A DNA stretch of 64,000 bases, from positions 496,001 to 560,000 of the forward strand of contig NZ_JACATN010000001.1 of the NCBI RefSeq assembly GCF_018603515.1. The letters are read 5' to 3'. The stretch is from Zobellia barbeyronii. GTDB taxonomy: Bacteria > Bacteroidota > Bacteroidia > Flavobacteriales > Flavobacteriaceae. The position numbers were made by a program, and so were the translations under genes. The notes under the pieces were generated by a model. That model saw nothing but the letters and a program-made list of their open reading frames with translations. It did not search any database and was not told the origin of the DNA. This document shows, piece by piece, positions 45,934-54,794 of this stretch; position 1 is the first letter of the stretch; each line of letters opens with the position of its first letter.

Positions 45934-47766
45934 CTAGTTGGTTTCGGTATAAAAAATTTCAAGCTGTAGCTTCTTATCAGAATCAGCTCCACTAACATCA
46001 CTACCATAAAGGGCAGTACCTAAAGGCGTTAAGGTATTTGCAACCGGCAATTGTTCTTCAACATCGTTCTCTAGCATAGCATTAAGCGTACCTGTAAAAA
46101 ACAGATTAGGTGTTGTTGTTAAACCTAAAGTAACATTTTCAGCATCATCCAACACAAGGCTATTAATATAGGTTGTAACGTCTACAGTATATTTTACTCC
46201 GTTACCTGTACTAGAAGACTCCAATTCCCCATCATACTCAGCCAATTGACTAGTAGCATCGCTGGCTGATAACGGCAAACTTGCATTAGTTTCTTTATTG
46301 TATAAATACAATTTTTGAGGTGCCGCACCTAGATTATCATCAGCCACATAAAAAACAAGATTGGCATTATTAATAATCCAATTATTTGCTTTTATTTCAT
46401 TTATAGTCTCTCTACTGTTTGCATCATCGAACAATTTAATTTCAGCAAAAGAACCAGCCCCTCCCTTTAAATAAATTTTTGATGCATTTGTCTCAGTATC
46501 TAAATTATCGGATACTTCCACAGGATATACCTCATTAACGAGTGTATTTGACGCATTGCCCACAGTAGTAACCTGACCGGTTTGAGTATTAGTTACATCA
46601 CGAATAAAGCTGAGCACAACATCTTTTCGCTTTTCTTGTGTTGAAACCACACCAGCAGTATCTGCGCTATCATATTTATACCTAATCGTAATGCTAGCGT
46701 TTTTTAAATTAAACAGTAACATCACATCTTTATCTCCTGCTGCTAGCGTTAAATGAATTCCCCTTAGGTACTCATTAAAATTAGCCTGACTAGATAGCTC
46801 CGAAGAACCTTCTTTATCCAAAATATTTTCCTGAAAAAAATCTTTATCTAGCTCTACACGAATTCCCGGAGCCAAATAGTTGAATTGAGTCTCCTCATTA
46901 ACATCCTCGGTTGTAGCATCATCTAATTTAGGTACCGGAATTGACTCTGAACTAATTACTAATGGCTCTCCAACCGAACTGTCGTAAAGCACCTCTCCAA
47001 ATGAACTAGCTGGAAATTCTTGATTAGAGTAATACTCTTGCGCTTCCTGAAAATTAGCTAAAGGATCCAAGTCTCTCATAAAGAAAGTAGACCTCTCCAC
47101 CTTTAAGTTAAAACTTGCAACATCAATATCTTGATTATACAATCTACTATCAACATAAATACTATCTAAATCAAAGGTTTTAGGAAACTGATCTTTTACA
47201 AAATCTGCCGTGTCTACATCATCGGCAGGATTTAATGGATCTGAACCTTTTGTTTTCTCTTGAGCATCTGTAAGACCACCGCCATCAGTATCACTGTTTG
47301 CATCTAATGGATCATCATCTAACTCATCAATAAGACCATCTAAATCCGCATCACCCGTTGGGTTTGTCAAAAATGGAATATACAGATATACTGACTCTAC
47401 AGTTTCGTTTTCTGGTATTTGAGCAGGTACGCTTGTATTCTCAGTTTCTTCTAACACCTGAGAATACGTTCCAAAAGTAGGGCTTGCACTAGGCAATAAT
47501 ACTTGAGAAGTTACACGAGCTTCAGTTTTTCCGTAAAGCGGATCGTCATAGATACCTAACTGATAAATAGGTAACTTATTAGTAGACACTGCCTTTATCT
47601 TCTTATTGTAAGCAAAAACATCAAAAACAGCCTTATTGTTTTTGAACGGCTCTCCCCCAACTACACCAGAGCCTACGGTTGTTAAGTCTTCTTCACAAGA
47701 TGCAAAGATGGTGACAAGTGCTATTGCTGCAAGAGCAGGGAGTTTTAATCTGTTCAAAAAAATCAT
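45934..47766 (-). CDS. DUF4270 family lipoprotein with thrombospondin type 3 insert
   Basis: The 610-residue lipoprotein (lipobox IFASC, Cys 24, then EEDLTTVGSGVVGGEPF) matches the DUF4270 family of Bacteroidota surface proteins. The recognisable segments are NKLPIYQLGIYDDPLYGKTEA, ESVYLYIPF and FFMRDLDPLANFQEAQEYYSNQ. Between residues about 138 and 183 it carries Asp-rich calcium-binding thrombospondin type 3 motifs (DADLDGLIDELDDDPLD and DTDGGGLTDAQE) that interrupt the family fold. It starts 5 bases after the GT5-like gene and shares its transcript. The role of DUF4270 proteins is not known to me. Confidence 0.87.
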   Translation of the reverse strand: MIFLNRLKLPALAAIALVTIFASCEEDLTTVGSGVVGGEPFKNNKAVFDVFAYNKKIKAVSTNKLPIYQLGIYDDPLYGKTEARVTSQVLLPSASPTFGTYSQVLEETENTSVPAQIPENETVESVYLYIPFLTNPTGDADLDGLIDELDDDPLDANSDTDGGGLTDAQEKTKGSDPLNPADDVDTADFVKDQFPKTFDLDSIYVDSRLYNQDIDVASFNLKVERSTFFMRDLDPLANFQEAQEYYSNQEFPASSFGEVLYDSSVGEPLVISSESIPVPKLDDATTEDVNEETQFNYLAPGIRVELDKDFFQENILDKEGSSELSSQANFNEYLRGIHLTLAAGDKDVMLLFNLKNASITIRYKYDSADTAGVVSTQEKRKDVVLSFIRDVTNTQTGQVTTVGNASNTLVNEVYPVEVSDNLDTETNASKIYLKGGAGSFAEIKLFDDANSRETINEIKANNWIINNANLVFYVADDNLGAAPQKLYLYNKETNASLPLSASDATSQLAEYDGELESSSTGNGVKYTVDVTTYINSLVLDDAENVTLGLTTTPNLFFTGTLNAMLENDVEEQLPVANTLTPLGTALYGSDVSGADSDKKLQLEIFYTETN

Positions 47767-47771
47767 TCGGG

Positions 47772-48581
47772 CTATTTTAAAACTTCAGTGTTATAAAAAT
47801 TGGCATAGGCTTCCTCAAATTCTTGTAAGGTAACATATGGCAACACAGGTTTTTCAAGGTTGGATATATGACTCTGTAAATCTTCCGGAATATCTTCCGC
47901 AGCTAAAATAACAGCATCCGAGTTATCTACCGCAATCTTTAACAAATTATTATAATTGGGAGCTTTAAGATCCTGAATGCTATCTTCTGGAATACCATCA
48001 AAAGATACCTTTTTGATCATATCGGAATCTAATTCACCTTCAAAAGATTTACCATAAACCGAAGTGACTATTTTACTAGCATTGAACAATGGCTCGTCTG
48101 CATAATATTTTTTAAGATACAATGGCAACAAAGAAGCTAACCACCCATGAACATGAATTATATCTGGAGACCAGTTTAATTTCTTGACCGTTTCAACAAC
48201 ACCTTTAGCAAAAAAGATGGCTCTTTGGTCGTTGTCCGGAAATAAATTTCCATCCGTATCAGTAAATGTAGCCTTACGCTTAAAATACTCATCATTGTCA
48301 ATAAAATAAACCTGAATACGCTCGCGAGGTATGGAAGCCACCTTGATAATAAGAGGCATATCCATGTCGTTGATAACTAAATTCATGCCTGACAAACGAA
48401 TCACCTCGTGAAGTTGGTGTCTACGTTCGTTTATATTGCCATATCTCGGCATAAAAATCCGTATTTGACCGCCATTACTGTTGACCATCCTAGGAGTTTC
48501 ATAAGACATTAGGGAAACTTCGTTCTGAGGAAGGTAGGGTACTAACTCCGACGATACGAACAATATCTTTTTACCATTCAT
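47772..48581 (-). CDS. Short glycogen/starch synthase-like protein (GT5 N-terminal domain only)
   Basis: The 269-residue protein matches the N-terminal Rossmann half of GT5 glycogen synthases (KKILFVSSELVPYLP, GQIRIFMPRYGNINERRHQLHEV, DIIHVHGWLASLLPLYLKKYY). It ends before the C-terminal half that carries most of the nucleotide-sugar site. The ADP-glucose motif KxGGL near the N-terminus is replaced by LPQNEVSLM. Such half-length proteins beside panC recur in Bacteroidota in my memory, so it is a conserved gene rather than a fresh truncation. It may act as a regulator or with an unknown partner; catalytic activity alone is doubtful. It is divergent from panC and precedes the DUF4270 gene by 5 bases. 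Confidence 0.85.
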   Translation of the reverse strand: MNGKKILFVSSELVPYLPQNEVSLMSYETPRMVNSNGGQIRIFMPRYGNINERRHQLHEVIRLSGMNLVINDMDMPLIIKVASIPRERIQVYFIDNDEYFKRKATFTDTDGNLFPDNDQRAIFFAKGVVETVKKLNWSPDIIHVHGWLASLLPLYLKKYYADEPLFNASKIVTSVYGKSFEGELDSDMIKKVSFDGIPEDSIQDLKAPNYNNLLKIAVDNSDAVILAAEDIPEDLQSHISNLEKPVLPYVTLQEFEEAYANFYNTEVLK

Positions 48582-48621
48582 ATATGCAATGTTTTTTTAT
48601 TTATTTAGTGCAACGTGCGTG

Positions 48622-48629
48622 CAAAATTA
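48622..48629 (-). promoter_or_regulatory. -7 promoter element of the GT5-like gene
   Basis: On the minus strand this is TAATTTTG, a full TAnnTTTG match, 40 bases before the ATG. It forms a divergent pair with the panC element at 48661-48668. Confidence 0.45.
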
Positions 48630-48660
48630 CGAAAATTCTACAGATTAGCAGTAATTATAG

Positions 48661-48668
48661 TAAGTTTG
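48661..48668 (+). promoter_or_regulatory. -7 promoter element of panC
   Basis: TAAGTTTG is a full TAnnTTTG match, 20 bases before the panC ATG, so the leader should be about 13-15 bases. Confidence 0.5.
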
Positions 48669-48688
48669 CTCGCTTTTAAACCAAACCT

Positions 48689-49531
48689 ATGTTGGTATTC
48701 AAAACCAAAAAAGAACTCTCAGATCACATTTCAACCCTGCCTAAAATCAATAATTTAGGGCTCGTACCCACCATGGGTGCGCTTCACACGGGTCACACCT
48801 CTTTAGTTCAAAAGGCAATTAACGAAAATCAAACCGTTGTGGTGAGTATTTTCGTCAACCCCACGCAATTTGATAACAAGGAAGATCTTGCTAAATATCC
48901 AGATACTTTTGATGCCGATTTGAATTTACTTTCTAGTATTTCGGAAGATATCCTTATTTTTTCGCCTTCTGCGGATGAAGTCTATAATCATGAAATTAAA
49001 GCTAAGAAATACAATTTTGAAGGCTTAGACACAGTCATGGAAGGTGCGTTTAGAGATGACCATTTTAATGGGGTAGGCACTATTGTTGAAGCGCTTCTTT
49101 TACTCGTAAAACCAGACAGGGCTTACTTTGGAGAAAAAGACTTTCAACAACTACAGATCATAAGAAAATTAGTAAAACAACAGAACATTCCTGTTGAAAT
49201 CATTGGCTGCCCAATTGTTAGAGAAACCAATGGTTTAGCCATGAGTTCACGTAATGAAAGGTTATCTAAACAATTACGACAAAAAGCTTCGTTCATCTAC
49301 CATACACTACTGAGTGCCAAAGAAAAATTTGGCACGGAAAATGCTAATTATGTAATAGATTGGGTTAAAGAACAATTTAACGAACAGGAAGATTTAGAGT
49401 TGGAATATATTGAAATAACCGATGTAGATACTCTAAGCCCAATTACAAGAAAAAACGAAAAACTAAAATATAGGGCGTTTATCGCCGTTTATGCTGACGG
49501 AGTTCGTCTAATAGACAATATTGCCCTATAA
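48689..49531 (+). CDS. panC: Pantoate--beta-alanine ligase PanC
   Basis: PanC joins pantoate and beta-alanine with ATP to form pantothenate. The 280-residue protein has the nucleotidyltransferase HxGH signature in [16 protein letters not shown]. It also shows the [21 protein letters not shown] and [17 protein letters not shown] motifs and the KMSKS-like SSRNERLS loop, so it is complete. It heads a plus-strand series with panD 17 bases downstream, so the two last pathway genes share a message. Confidence 0.97.
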   Translation: MLVFKTKKELSDHISTLPKINNLGLVPTMGALHTGHTSLVQKAINENQTVVVSIFVNPTQFDNKEDLAKYPDTFDADLNLLSSISEDILIFSPSADEVYNHEIKAKKYNFEGLDTVMEGAFRDDHFNGVGTIVEALLLLVKPDRAYFGEKDFQQLQIIRKLVKQQNIPVEIIGCPIVRETNGLAMSSRNERLSKQLRQKASFIYHTLLSAKEKFGTENANYVIDWVKEQFNEQEDLELEYIEITDVDTLSPITRKNEKLKYRAFIAVYADGVRLIDNIAL

Positions 49532-49548
49532 TTAATTACCTTTATCCC

Positions 49549-49899
49549 ATGCAAATAGAAGTTGTAAAATCTAAAATACACCGCGTAAAAGTTACCGGGG
49601 CCGATTTAAATTATATCGGCAGCATCACTATTGATGAAGATTTAATGGATGCAGCAAACATTATAAGAGGTGAAAAAGTACAGATTGTAAACAATAATAA
49701 TGGCGAAAGGCTAGAAACCTACGCTATACCAGGACCAAGAAAAAGTGGAGAAATTACTTTGAACGGCGCAGCATCCAGAAAAGTAGCTGTAGGGGATATT
49801 CTTATTCTAATTACTTATGGCAGAATGGATATTGAAGAAGCTAAAAAGTTTAACCCTTCATTGGTATTCCCTAACGAAGAAACCAATTTATTGAAGTAG
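49549..49899 (+). CDS. panD: Aspartate 1-decarboxylase PanD
   Basis: PanD makes beta-alanine from aspartate using a self-generated pyruvoyl group. The processing site is visible as G24-S25 in [18 protein letters not shown], where Ser 25 becomes the pyruvoyl residue. Lys 9 (VVKSKIHR) and the [12 protein letters not shown] segment are conserved. The 116-residue length is standard. It supplies substrate for PanC, encoded just upstream. The next gene starts at a TTG two bases after its stop. Confidence 0.96.
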   Translation: MQIEVVKSKIHRVKVTGADLNYIGSITIDEDLMDAANIIRGEKVQIVNNNNGERLETYAIPGPRKSGEITLNGAASRKVAVGDILILITYGRMDIEEAKKFNPSLVFPNEETNLLK

Positions 49900-49901
49900 A
49901 C

Positions 49902-50867
49902 TTGAACGAGAAACTCAAAAAAATACTAAAAACACTACTCCCAATAGCCTTGGGAGTTTTTTTAGTTTGGTACTCTTACTATAAGACTTCACCAGAGGAC
50001 CGAACTCAAATATTATTTTACATTAAGGAAGCTGACCTTTTTTGGGTTAGCATTTCTATAGTCCTTGGTATCCTTGGGCACATCTCTCGTGCCGTTCGTT
50101 GGAATTATTTATTGGAACCACTAGGGTACAAACCCAAAATAATAAATAATATTTTTATTATTCTAATGGCCTATTTTGCAAACCTAGGCATACCAAGAAC
50201 AGGTGAGATTCTTAGAGCCACAGCGCTTACAACCTATGAAGGCGTACCTTTTGAAAAAGGGTTTGGCACTATTGTAACAGAGCGTGTTATTGATGTAATT
50301 ATGCTTTTATCGCTAATAGGCATCACCTTGCTCTTACAGACAGATATTATTTTAGGCTTTCTACAAGACAAAGGGTTCAATATTAAAGGACTATTATTAT
50401 TGATGGCAGCAGGACTTGTTGGTCTGGTTCTCTTTTTTCTTTTTATTAAAAAATCGTCGCATAAAATAGCCATTAAGATTAAAGGTTTCGTTAAAGGCCT
50501 TATGGAAGGTGTTTTTAGTATCTTTAAAATGAAAAAGAAATGGGCATTTGTGCTACATACTCTTTTTATTTGGGGTTGCTACATTGGCATGCTTTGGGTT
50601 ATTAAATTTACCGTGCCAGAAACCATACATTTATCATTAAGCGAGCTTATGGTTGCTTTTGTAGCTGGCTCTTTTGCAATGACGGCTACCAATGGCGGCA
50701 TTGGTCTTTATCCTATTGCGGTAAGCAGTGCGTTGACCATTTTTGGCATTAGCGCGGTATCCGGTGATGCCTTCGGATGGATTATGTGGATTGCACAAAC
50801 TCTAATGATCGTTGTTTTTGGGGCAATATCTTTTCTGGTATTACCGTTATTCAACAGAAGCCGATAA
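49902..50867 (+). CDS. Lysylphosphatidylglycerol synthase TM-like / flippase-like membrane protein
   Basis: The 321-residue integral membrane protein has about eight hydrophobic helices and matches the UPF0104/YbhN-like family. Family landmarks are ISRAVRWNYLLEPLGYKP, YFANLGIPRTGEILRATALTTYEGVPFEKGFGTIVTERVIDV and the C-terminal MTATNGGIGLYPIAVS. Related domains occur at the N-terminus of MprF, where they flip lysyl-PG, and as stand-alone proteins of uncertain substrate. No synthase domain is attached here. The start is a TTG at 49902, two bases after panD, so translation is probably coupled. Confidence 0.88.
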   Translation: MNEKLKKILKTLLPIALGVFLVWYSYYKTSPEDRTQILFYIKEADLFWVSISIVLGILGHISRAVRWNYLLEPLGYKPKIINNIFIILMAYFANLGIPRTGEILRATALTTYEGVPFEKGFGTIVTERVIDVIMLLSLIGITLLLQTDIILGFLQDKGFNIKGLLLLMAAGLVGLVLFFLFIKKSSHKIAIKIKGFVKGLMEGVFSIFKMKKKWAFVLHTLFIWGCYIGMLWVIKFTVPETIHLSLSELMVAFVAGSFAMTATNGGIGLYPIAVSSALTIFGISAVSGDAFGWIMWIAQTLMIVVFGAISFLVLPLFNRSR

Positions 50868-50894
50868 GGTTTCGTTGTACCCAAAAACTACACC

Positions 50895-52037
50895 ATGTTA
50901 CGGAAACTTACTTTTTTTGCATGCCTTCTATGCGCTAGCCTCAACGCACAAGTTACACAAGAGATTTTTGAATCTTTTAAATTACAAGAGCGTCGAGACG
51001 TAAAATACTACTTTCCAGAAGATTACGATAAAGAAAAAAAATACCCTTTGATCGTTGTTCTAGATGGCGAGTACCTTTTTGATCAAGTAGTAGCCAATGC
51101 TAAGTTTTATCATAAATTTCATGGTATGCCCGCCAGTATAGTTGTAGGCGTAGAACAAAGCAAAAAGAGCATTCGTTTTGATGATTGTGCTTATGACCCA
51201 GATTCTGGTCTTCCTTCTGAAAAAGCAAAAAAATTCTTTGAGTTTCTAGGAATGGAAATTATACCCTATCTAGACCTTACTTACAGCACTGCTCCTTTCA
51301 AAATGATTGTTGGATATGACATCACAGCCAACTTTACCAACTATTGGCTTTTTAAAGAAAATTCATTGTTTAATGCTTACGTAAACATCTCACCTGATTT
51401 GGCTCCTGAAATGGAAACAAGAGTACCAACACGTTTAGCGTCATTTGACAAACAGATTTTCTATGAATTAATAGTCGAAACCGAAAAAAATAAGAATACT
51501 TCACGAATTCTTCAGATGGACAAGGCCATTAAGGCCATTGACAAAGAATCCTTACATTATAACTTTCAACAATATGATGGTGCTGATCATGTTTCTATAG
51601 CTACTTACGGCCTAGGAAAGGTTTTTGATAATATTTTTGGCATGTTCAAGCCAATCAGCCCTAAGGAATACAAAAATCAAATATTAACTTCTGAAGAACC
51701 TGTTTTTCAATATTTAGAAAACAAATATCAAAATATAGAGGATTTATTCCGAGTTAAAAAAACAGTTGACCTCAACGATATTATGGCCATCTATGCCGCG
51801 TGCCGAAAAAAGGAGGATACAGAATCTTTAAAACCACTTGCAGAACTTTGTAAAAAAGAATTCCCTGATACTATGATGGGTTTCTACTTTGAAGGTGAAT
51901 ATTACGAGCAGATGGGCGAACCAAAGAAAGCGTTCAAAACTTTTGAAAAAGCATTTGCTATGGATGAAATAGATTTCCTTACCAAAGAGATGGCTTTAGA
52001 AAAAATAGATGCTTTAAAAGCTGATTTTGGTTACTAA
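50895..52037 (+). CDS. Esterase-D-like exported protein lacking the nucleophile serine
   Basis: The 380-residue protein has a signal peptide (TFFACLLCASLNAQV) and an alpha/beta-hydrolase domain of the putative esterase type (YFPEDYDKEKKYPLIVVLDGEYLFD, FEFLGMEIIPYLDLTY). The nucleophile elbow, normally GxSxG, reads G140-Y-D142-I-T. The catalytic Ser is thus replaced by Asp and the second Gly is missing, while the family's C-terminal His remains (H232, ADHVSIATYGL). A C-terminal helical region (about 265-380, with TPR-like QMGEPKKAFKTFEKAFAMD) is added. A non-catalytic binding or chaperone-like role is more likely than hydrolysis. It follows the flippase-like gene by 27 bases and precedes radA by 68. 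Confidence 0.82.
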   Translation: MLRKLTFFACLLCASLNAQVTQEIFESFKLQERRDVKYYFPEDYDKEKKYPLIVVLDGEYLFDQVVANAKFYHKFHGMPASIVVGVEQSKKSIRFDDCAYDPDSGLPSEKAKKFFEFLGMEIIPYLDLTYSTAPFKMIVGYDITANFTNYWLFKENSLFNAYVNISPDLAPEMETRVPTRLASFDKQIFYELIVETEKNKNTSRILQMDKAIKAIDKESLHYNFQQYDGADHVSIATYGLGKVFDNIFGMFKPISPKEYKNQILTSEEPVFQYLENKYQNIEDLFRVKKTVDLNDIMAIYAACRKKEDTESLKPLAELCKKEFPDTMMGFYFEGEYYEQMGEPKKAFKTFEKAFAMDEIDFLTKEMALEKIDALKADFGY

Positions 52038-52105
52038 ATCACAAACTACACAGCGCTAATTATCAAACAAAGTTTTACCTTTAAGGCCAATCCTCAAAAC
52101 AAGGT

Positions 52106-53467
52106 ATGGCCAAAACAAAAACAGCTTTTTTCTGCCAGAACTGTGGCACTCAATACGCCAAATGGGTGGGACAATGTTCTGCTTGTAAAGAATGGAACAC
52201 TGTAGTTGAAGAAGTCATTCAGAAGGAGGAAAAAACAAGCTGGAAGGCAAGTACTACAACCGTAAAGAAAACAGCAAAACCCTTACGCGTTAATGAAATT
52301 AGCACAGACAAGGAACTAAGACTAGACACTTTTGATTTGGAATTCAACCGTGTTTTAGGCGGCGGACTTGTACCTGGAGCGCTAGTTTTACTAGGTGGGG
52401 AACCAGGAGTTGGAAAAAGCACCTTACTTCTACAAATTGCATTAAAACTCCCGTATAAAACTCTTTACGTTTCTGGAGAGGAAAGTCAAAAACAGATTAA
52501 GATGCGGGCAGATAGAATTCACCCGAACAGCGAAACCTGTTTTATACTTACAGAGACCAAGACCCAAAATATTTTTAAGCAGATAGAAACCACTGAGCCG
52601 GATATAGTTGTTATAGACTCTATCCAAACATTACATTCAGATTATATAGAATCTGCCGCAGGCAGCATATCCCAAGTACGTGAATGTACTGCGGAACTCA
52701 TAAAATTTGCCAAAGAAACCAACACACCAGTTATTCTAATAGGCCATATTACCAAAGACGGTTCTATTGCAGGACCAAAGATTTTGGAGCACATGGTGGA
52801 TACCGTTTTACAGTTCGAAGGTGATAGGAACTACGTATACCGTATTCTTAGAGCTTTAAAAAACCGTTTTGGTTCAACAGCAGAATTAGGTATTTATGAA
52901 ATGTTAGGTGGAGGTCTAAGACAAGTGAACAACCCTTCTGAGATATTGATTTCAAAAAACGATGAAGGACTTAGCGGCACCGCCATTGCGTCTACCATAG
53001 AAGGTATGCGCCCATTAATGATAGAAATCCAAGCTTTGGTAAGTACAGCCGTTTACGGCACACCACAGCGCTCTACTACAGGCTACAATGCTAAACGCCT
53101 TAATATGCTATTGGCCGTTCTTGAAAAACGGGCTGGTTTTAAATTAGGAGCTAAAGATGTCTTTCTGAATATTACTGGGGGAATTTCAGTTGATGACCCA
53201 GCTATTGATTTAGCCGTAGTTGCTGCCATATTATCTAGTAACGAGGATATTCCCATTGAAAAAGGCGTCTGTTTTTCTGCGGAGGTTGGTCTTGCGGGGG
53301 AAATACGGCCAGTACAACGAGTGGACCAACGTATTTCTGAAGCTGAAAAACTAGGTTTCACTTCTATCTATGTTTCTAAGAATAATAAAATCACCTTAAA
53401 AAATACAAAAATAGAAGTGCATCTTATCTCAAGAATAGAAGATATGGTCAACGCTCTTTTTGGTTAA
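52106..53467 (+). CDS. radA: DNA repair protein RadA (Sms)
   Basis: RadA is a RecA-like branch-migration ATPase that processes recombination intermediates. The 453-residue protein has the N-terminal zinc finger (C10, C13, C24, C27 in CQNCGTQYAKWVGQCSAC), Walker A GGEPGVGKSTLLLQ and the RadA-specific KNRFG motif (ALKNRFGST). A C-terminal Lon-protease-like domain follows (AIDLAVVAAILSS). Length and order are normal. A TACCTTTA element about 22 bases upstream may be its own -7 box. A convergent small minus-strand reading frame starts 130 bases after the stop. Confidence 0.97.
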   Translation: MAKTKTAFFCQNCGTQYAKWVGQCSACKEWNTVVEEVIQKEEKTSWKASTTTVKKTAKPLRVNEISTDKELRLDTFDLEFNRVLGGGLVPGALVLLGGEPGVGKSTLLLQIALKLPYKTLYVSGEESQKQIKMRADRIHPNSETCFILTETKTQNIFKQIETTEPDIVVIDSIQTLHSDYIESAAGSISQVRECTAELIKFAKETNTPVILIGHITKDGSIAGPKILEHMVDTVLQFEGDRNYVYRILRALKNRFGSTAELGIYEMLGGGLRQVNNPSEILISKNDEGLSGTAIASTIEGMRPLMIEIQALVSTAVYGTPQRSTTGYNAKRLNMLLAVLEKRAGFKLGAKDVFLNITGGISVDDPAIDLAVVAAILSSNEDIPIEKGVCFSAEVGLAGEIRPVQRVDQRISEAEKLGFTSIYVSKNNKITLKNTKIEVHLISRIEDMVNALFG

Positions 53468-53499
53468 TCGACTTATCGAAAAAAAAAAACAGAATTCCC

Positions 53500-53598
53500 C
53501 TATCTCTTATCGCGAAGTATCCGGGCGGTAACCATGATTATCAAGATTACCACCACAATTACTATCAACTGGCCAAAGCCTACCTTTAGAAAGAACAT
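53500..53598 (-). CDS. Possible 32-residue single-helix membrane protein
   Basis: A 32-codon reading frame starts with ATG nine bases after the aldo/keto reductase stop. It encodes MFFLKVGFGQLIVIVVVILIIM followed by a basic tail (VTARILRDKR), thus one clear membrane helix with positively charged end. The head resembles the first helix of TatA-type proteins, but there is no amphipathic helix after it. Its tight placement behind a gene on the same strand and its membrane-helix pattern support it; its size allows chance occurrence. Function unknown. Confidence 0.4.
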   Translation of the reverse strand: MFFLKVGFGQLIVIVVVILIIMVTARILRDKR

Positions 53599-53607
53599 AT
53601 AGCCTAT

Positions 53608-54648
53608 TTATGGTGCTGGATTAGGAATAGAATTATGTATCGCTTCAATGCCTTCAAGCACCTCTTCGCTCAATTTCAAATCTATACTTTCAATATTCTC
53701 CTGCAATTGTTTCATTGAAGTCGCCCCAATAATGGTACTGGTAACGAACGGTCTTGTGTTTACAAAAGCCAAAGCCATTTGCGCCATAGAAAGTCCGTGT
53801 TGCTGTGCTAGCTCATGATACTTCTCAGTTGCCTGTATTGCAGGGTCATTACTATATCTATTATAGTTAGGAAACAAAGTAATTCTTCCTGTTGCAGGCT
53901 TCATACCTCCTAAATACTTTCCGGATAATGTTCCAAAACCCATTGGGGAATATGCCAAAAGGCCAATCTTCTCACGCAATGAAATTTCAGAAAGACCAAC
54001 CTCAAACTGACGGTTCAAAAGACTGTACGGATTCTGTATGGTAATTGCTCGAGGCAAACCAGCATGAACTTTACTTTCCGTTAAAAAACGCATTGCACCC
54101 CAAGGAGTCTCATTAGATATGCCTACGTGTCTAATTTTCCCTTCACGAATTAAATCGCGCATGGTTTCCAACACTTGGTGAATATTATCTTTCCAATGGT
54201 CTGATATATCATGCTTATAGCCTCTTTTTCCGAAGTAATTAGTATTTCTTTCTGGCCAATGCAATTGATAAAGATCAATATAATCGGTTTGAAGCCGTTC
54301 TAAACTTCCCTCAACAGCGCTACGAATAGCATCTGGAGAGAAACCTGTAGTTCGGATAAACTTTGTAAAATCGGCCTTACCAGCAATTTTGGTTCCGAGA
54401 ATTACTTTATCACGATTGCCATTTTTCTTGAACCACGTTCCAATTATTTTCTCCGTTGCTGAATGACGGTCTGGATGCGCAGGAACAGGATACAATTCTG
54501 CAGTATCAAAAAAATTAACTCCATTTTCTAGAGCAAAGTCCATCTGTTCATGGCCTTCCGCTTCCGTATTCTGTTTGCCCCATGTCATTGTACCAAGGCA
54601 AATTTTACTGACTTCTATGTCAGTGTAGGGTAGGGTTGTATTCTTCAT
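53608..54648 (-). CDS. Aldo/keto reductase (Tas-like)
   Basis: The 346-residue NADPH-dependent oxidoreductase has the TIM-barrel signatures of the family. These are CLGTMTWGKQNTEAEGHEQMDFALENGVNFFDTAELYPVP with the catalytic Asp and Tyr, the Lys site VILGTKIAGKADF, DYIDLYQLHWP with the catalytic His, and the cofactor site TSTIIGATSMKQLQENI. The NTNYFGKRGY insert is typical of the E. coli Tas group. The substrate is unknown. It is read in the same direction as xth but separated by 146 bases, with no clear terminator between them. Confidence 0.93.
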   Translation of the reverse strand: MKNTTLPYTDIEVSKICLGTMTWGKQNTEAEGHEQMDFALENGVNFFDTAELYPVPAHPDRHSATEKIIGTWFKKNGNRDKVILGTKIAGKADFTKFIRTTGFSPDAIRSAVEGSLERLQTDYIDLYQLHWPERNTNYFGKRGYKHDISDHWKDNIHQVLETMRDLIREGKIRHVGISNETPWGAMRFLTESKVHAGLPRAITIQNPYSLLNRQFEVGLSEISLREKIGLLAYSPMGFGTLSGKYLGGMKPATGRITLFPNYNRYSNDPAIQATEKYHELAQQHGLSMAQMALAFVNTRPFVTSTIIGATSMKQLQENIESIDLKLSEEVLEGIEAIHNSIPNPAP

Positions 54649-54794
54649 GTATTCTTTGGGGTATTATTGGGGTACTATTTTCAAAAAGACCAAATCTAAG
54701 CAATTTGAAGGGTTACAAAAAACCCCTTATCGATTGTTGTCTGAAAATCGCCAAAATGCATATCTACAGACAAAAACCTATCAAATCAACCAGA

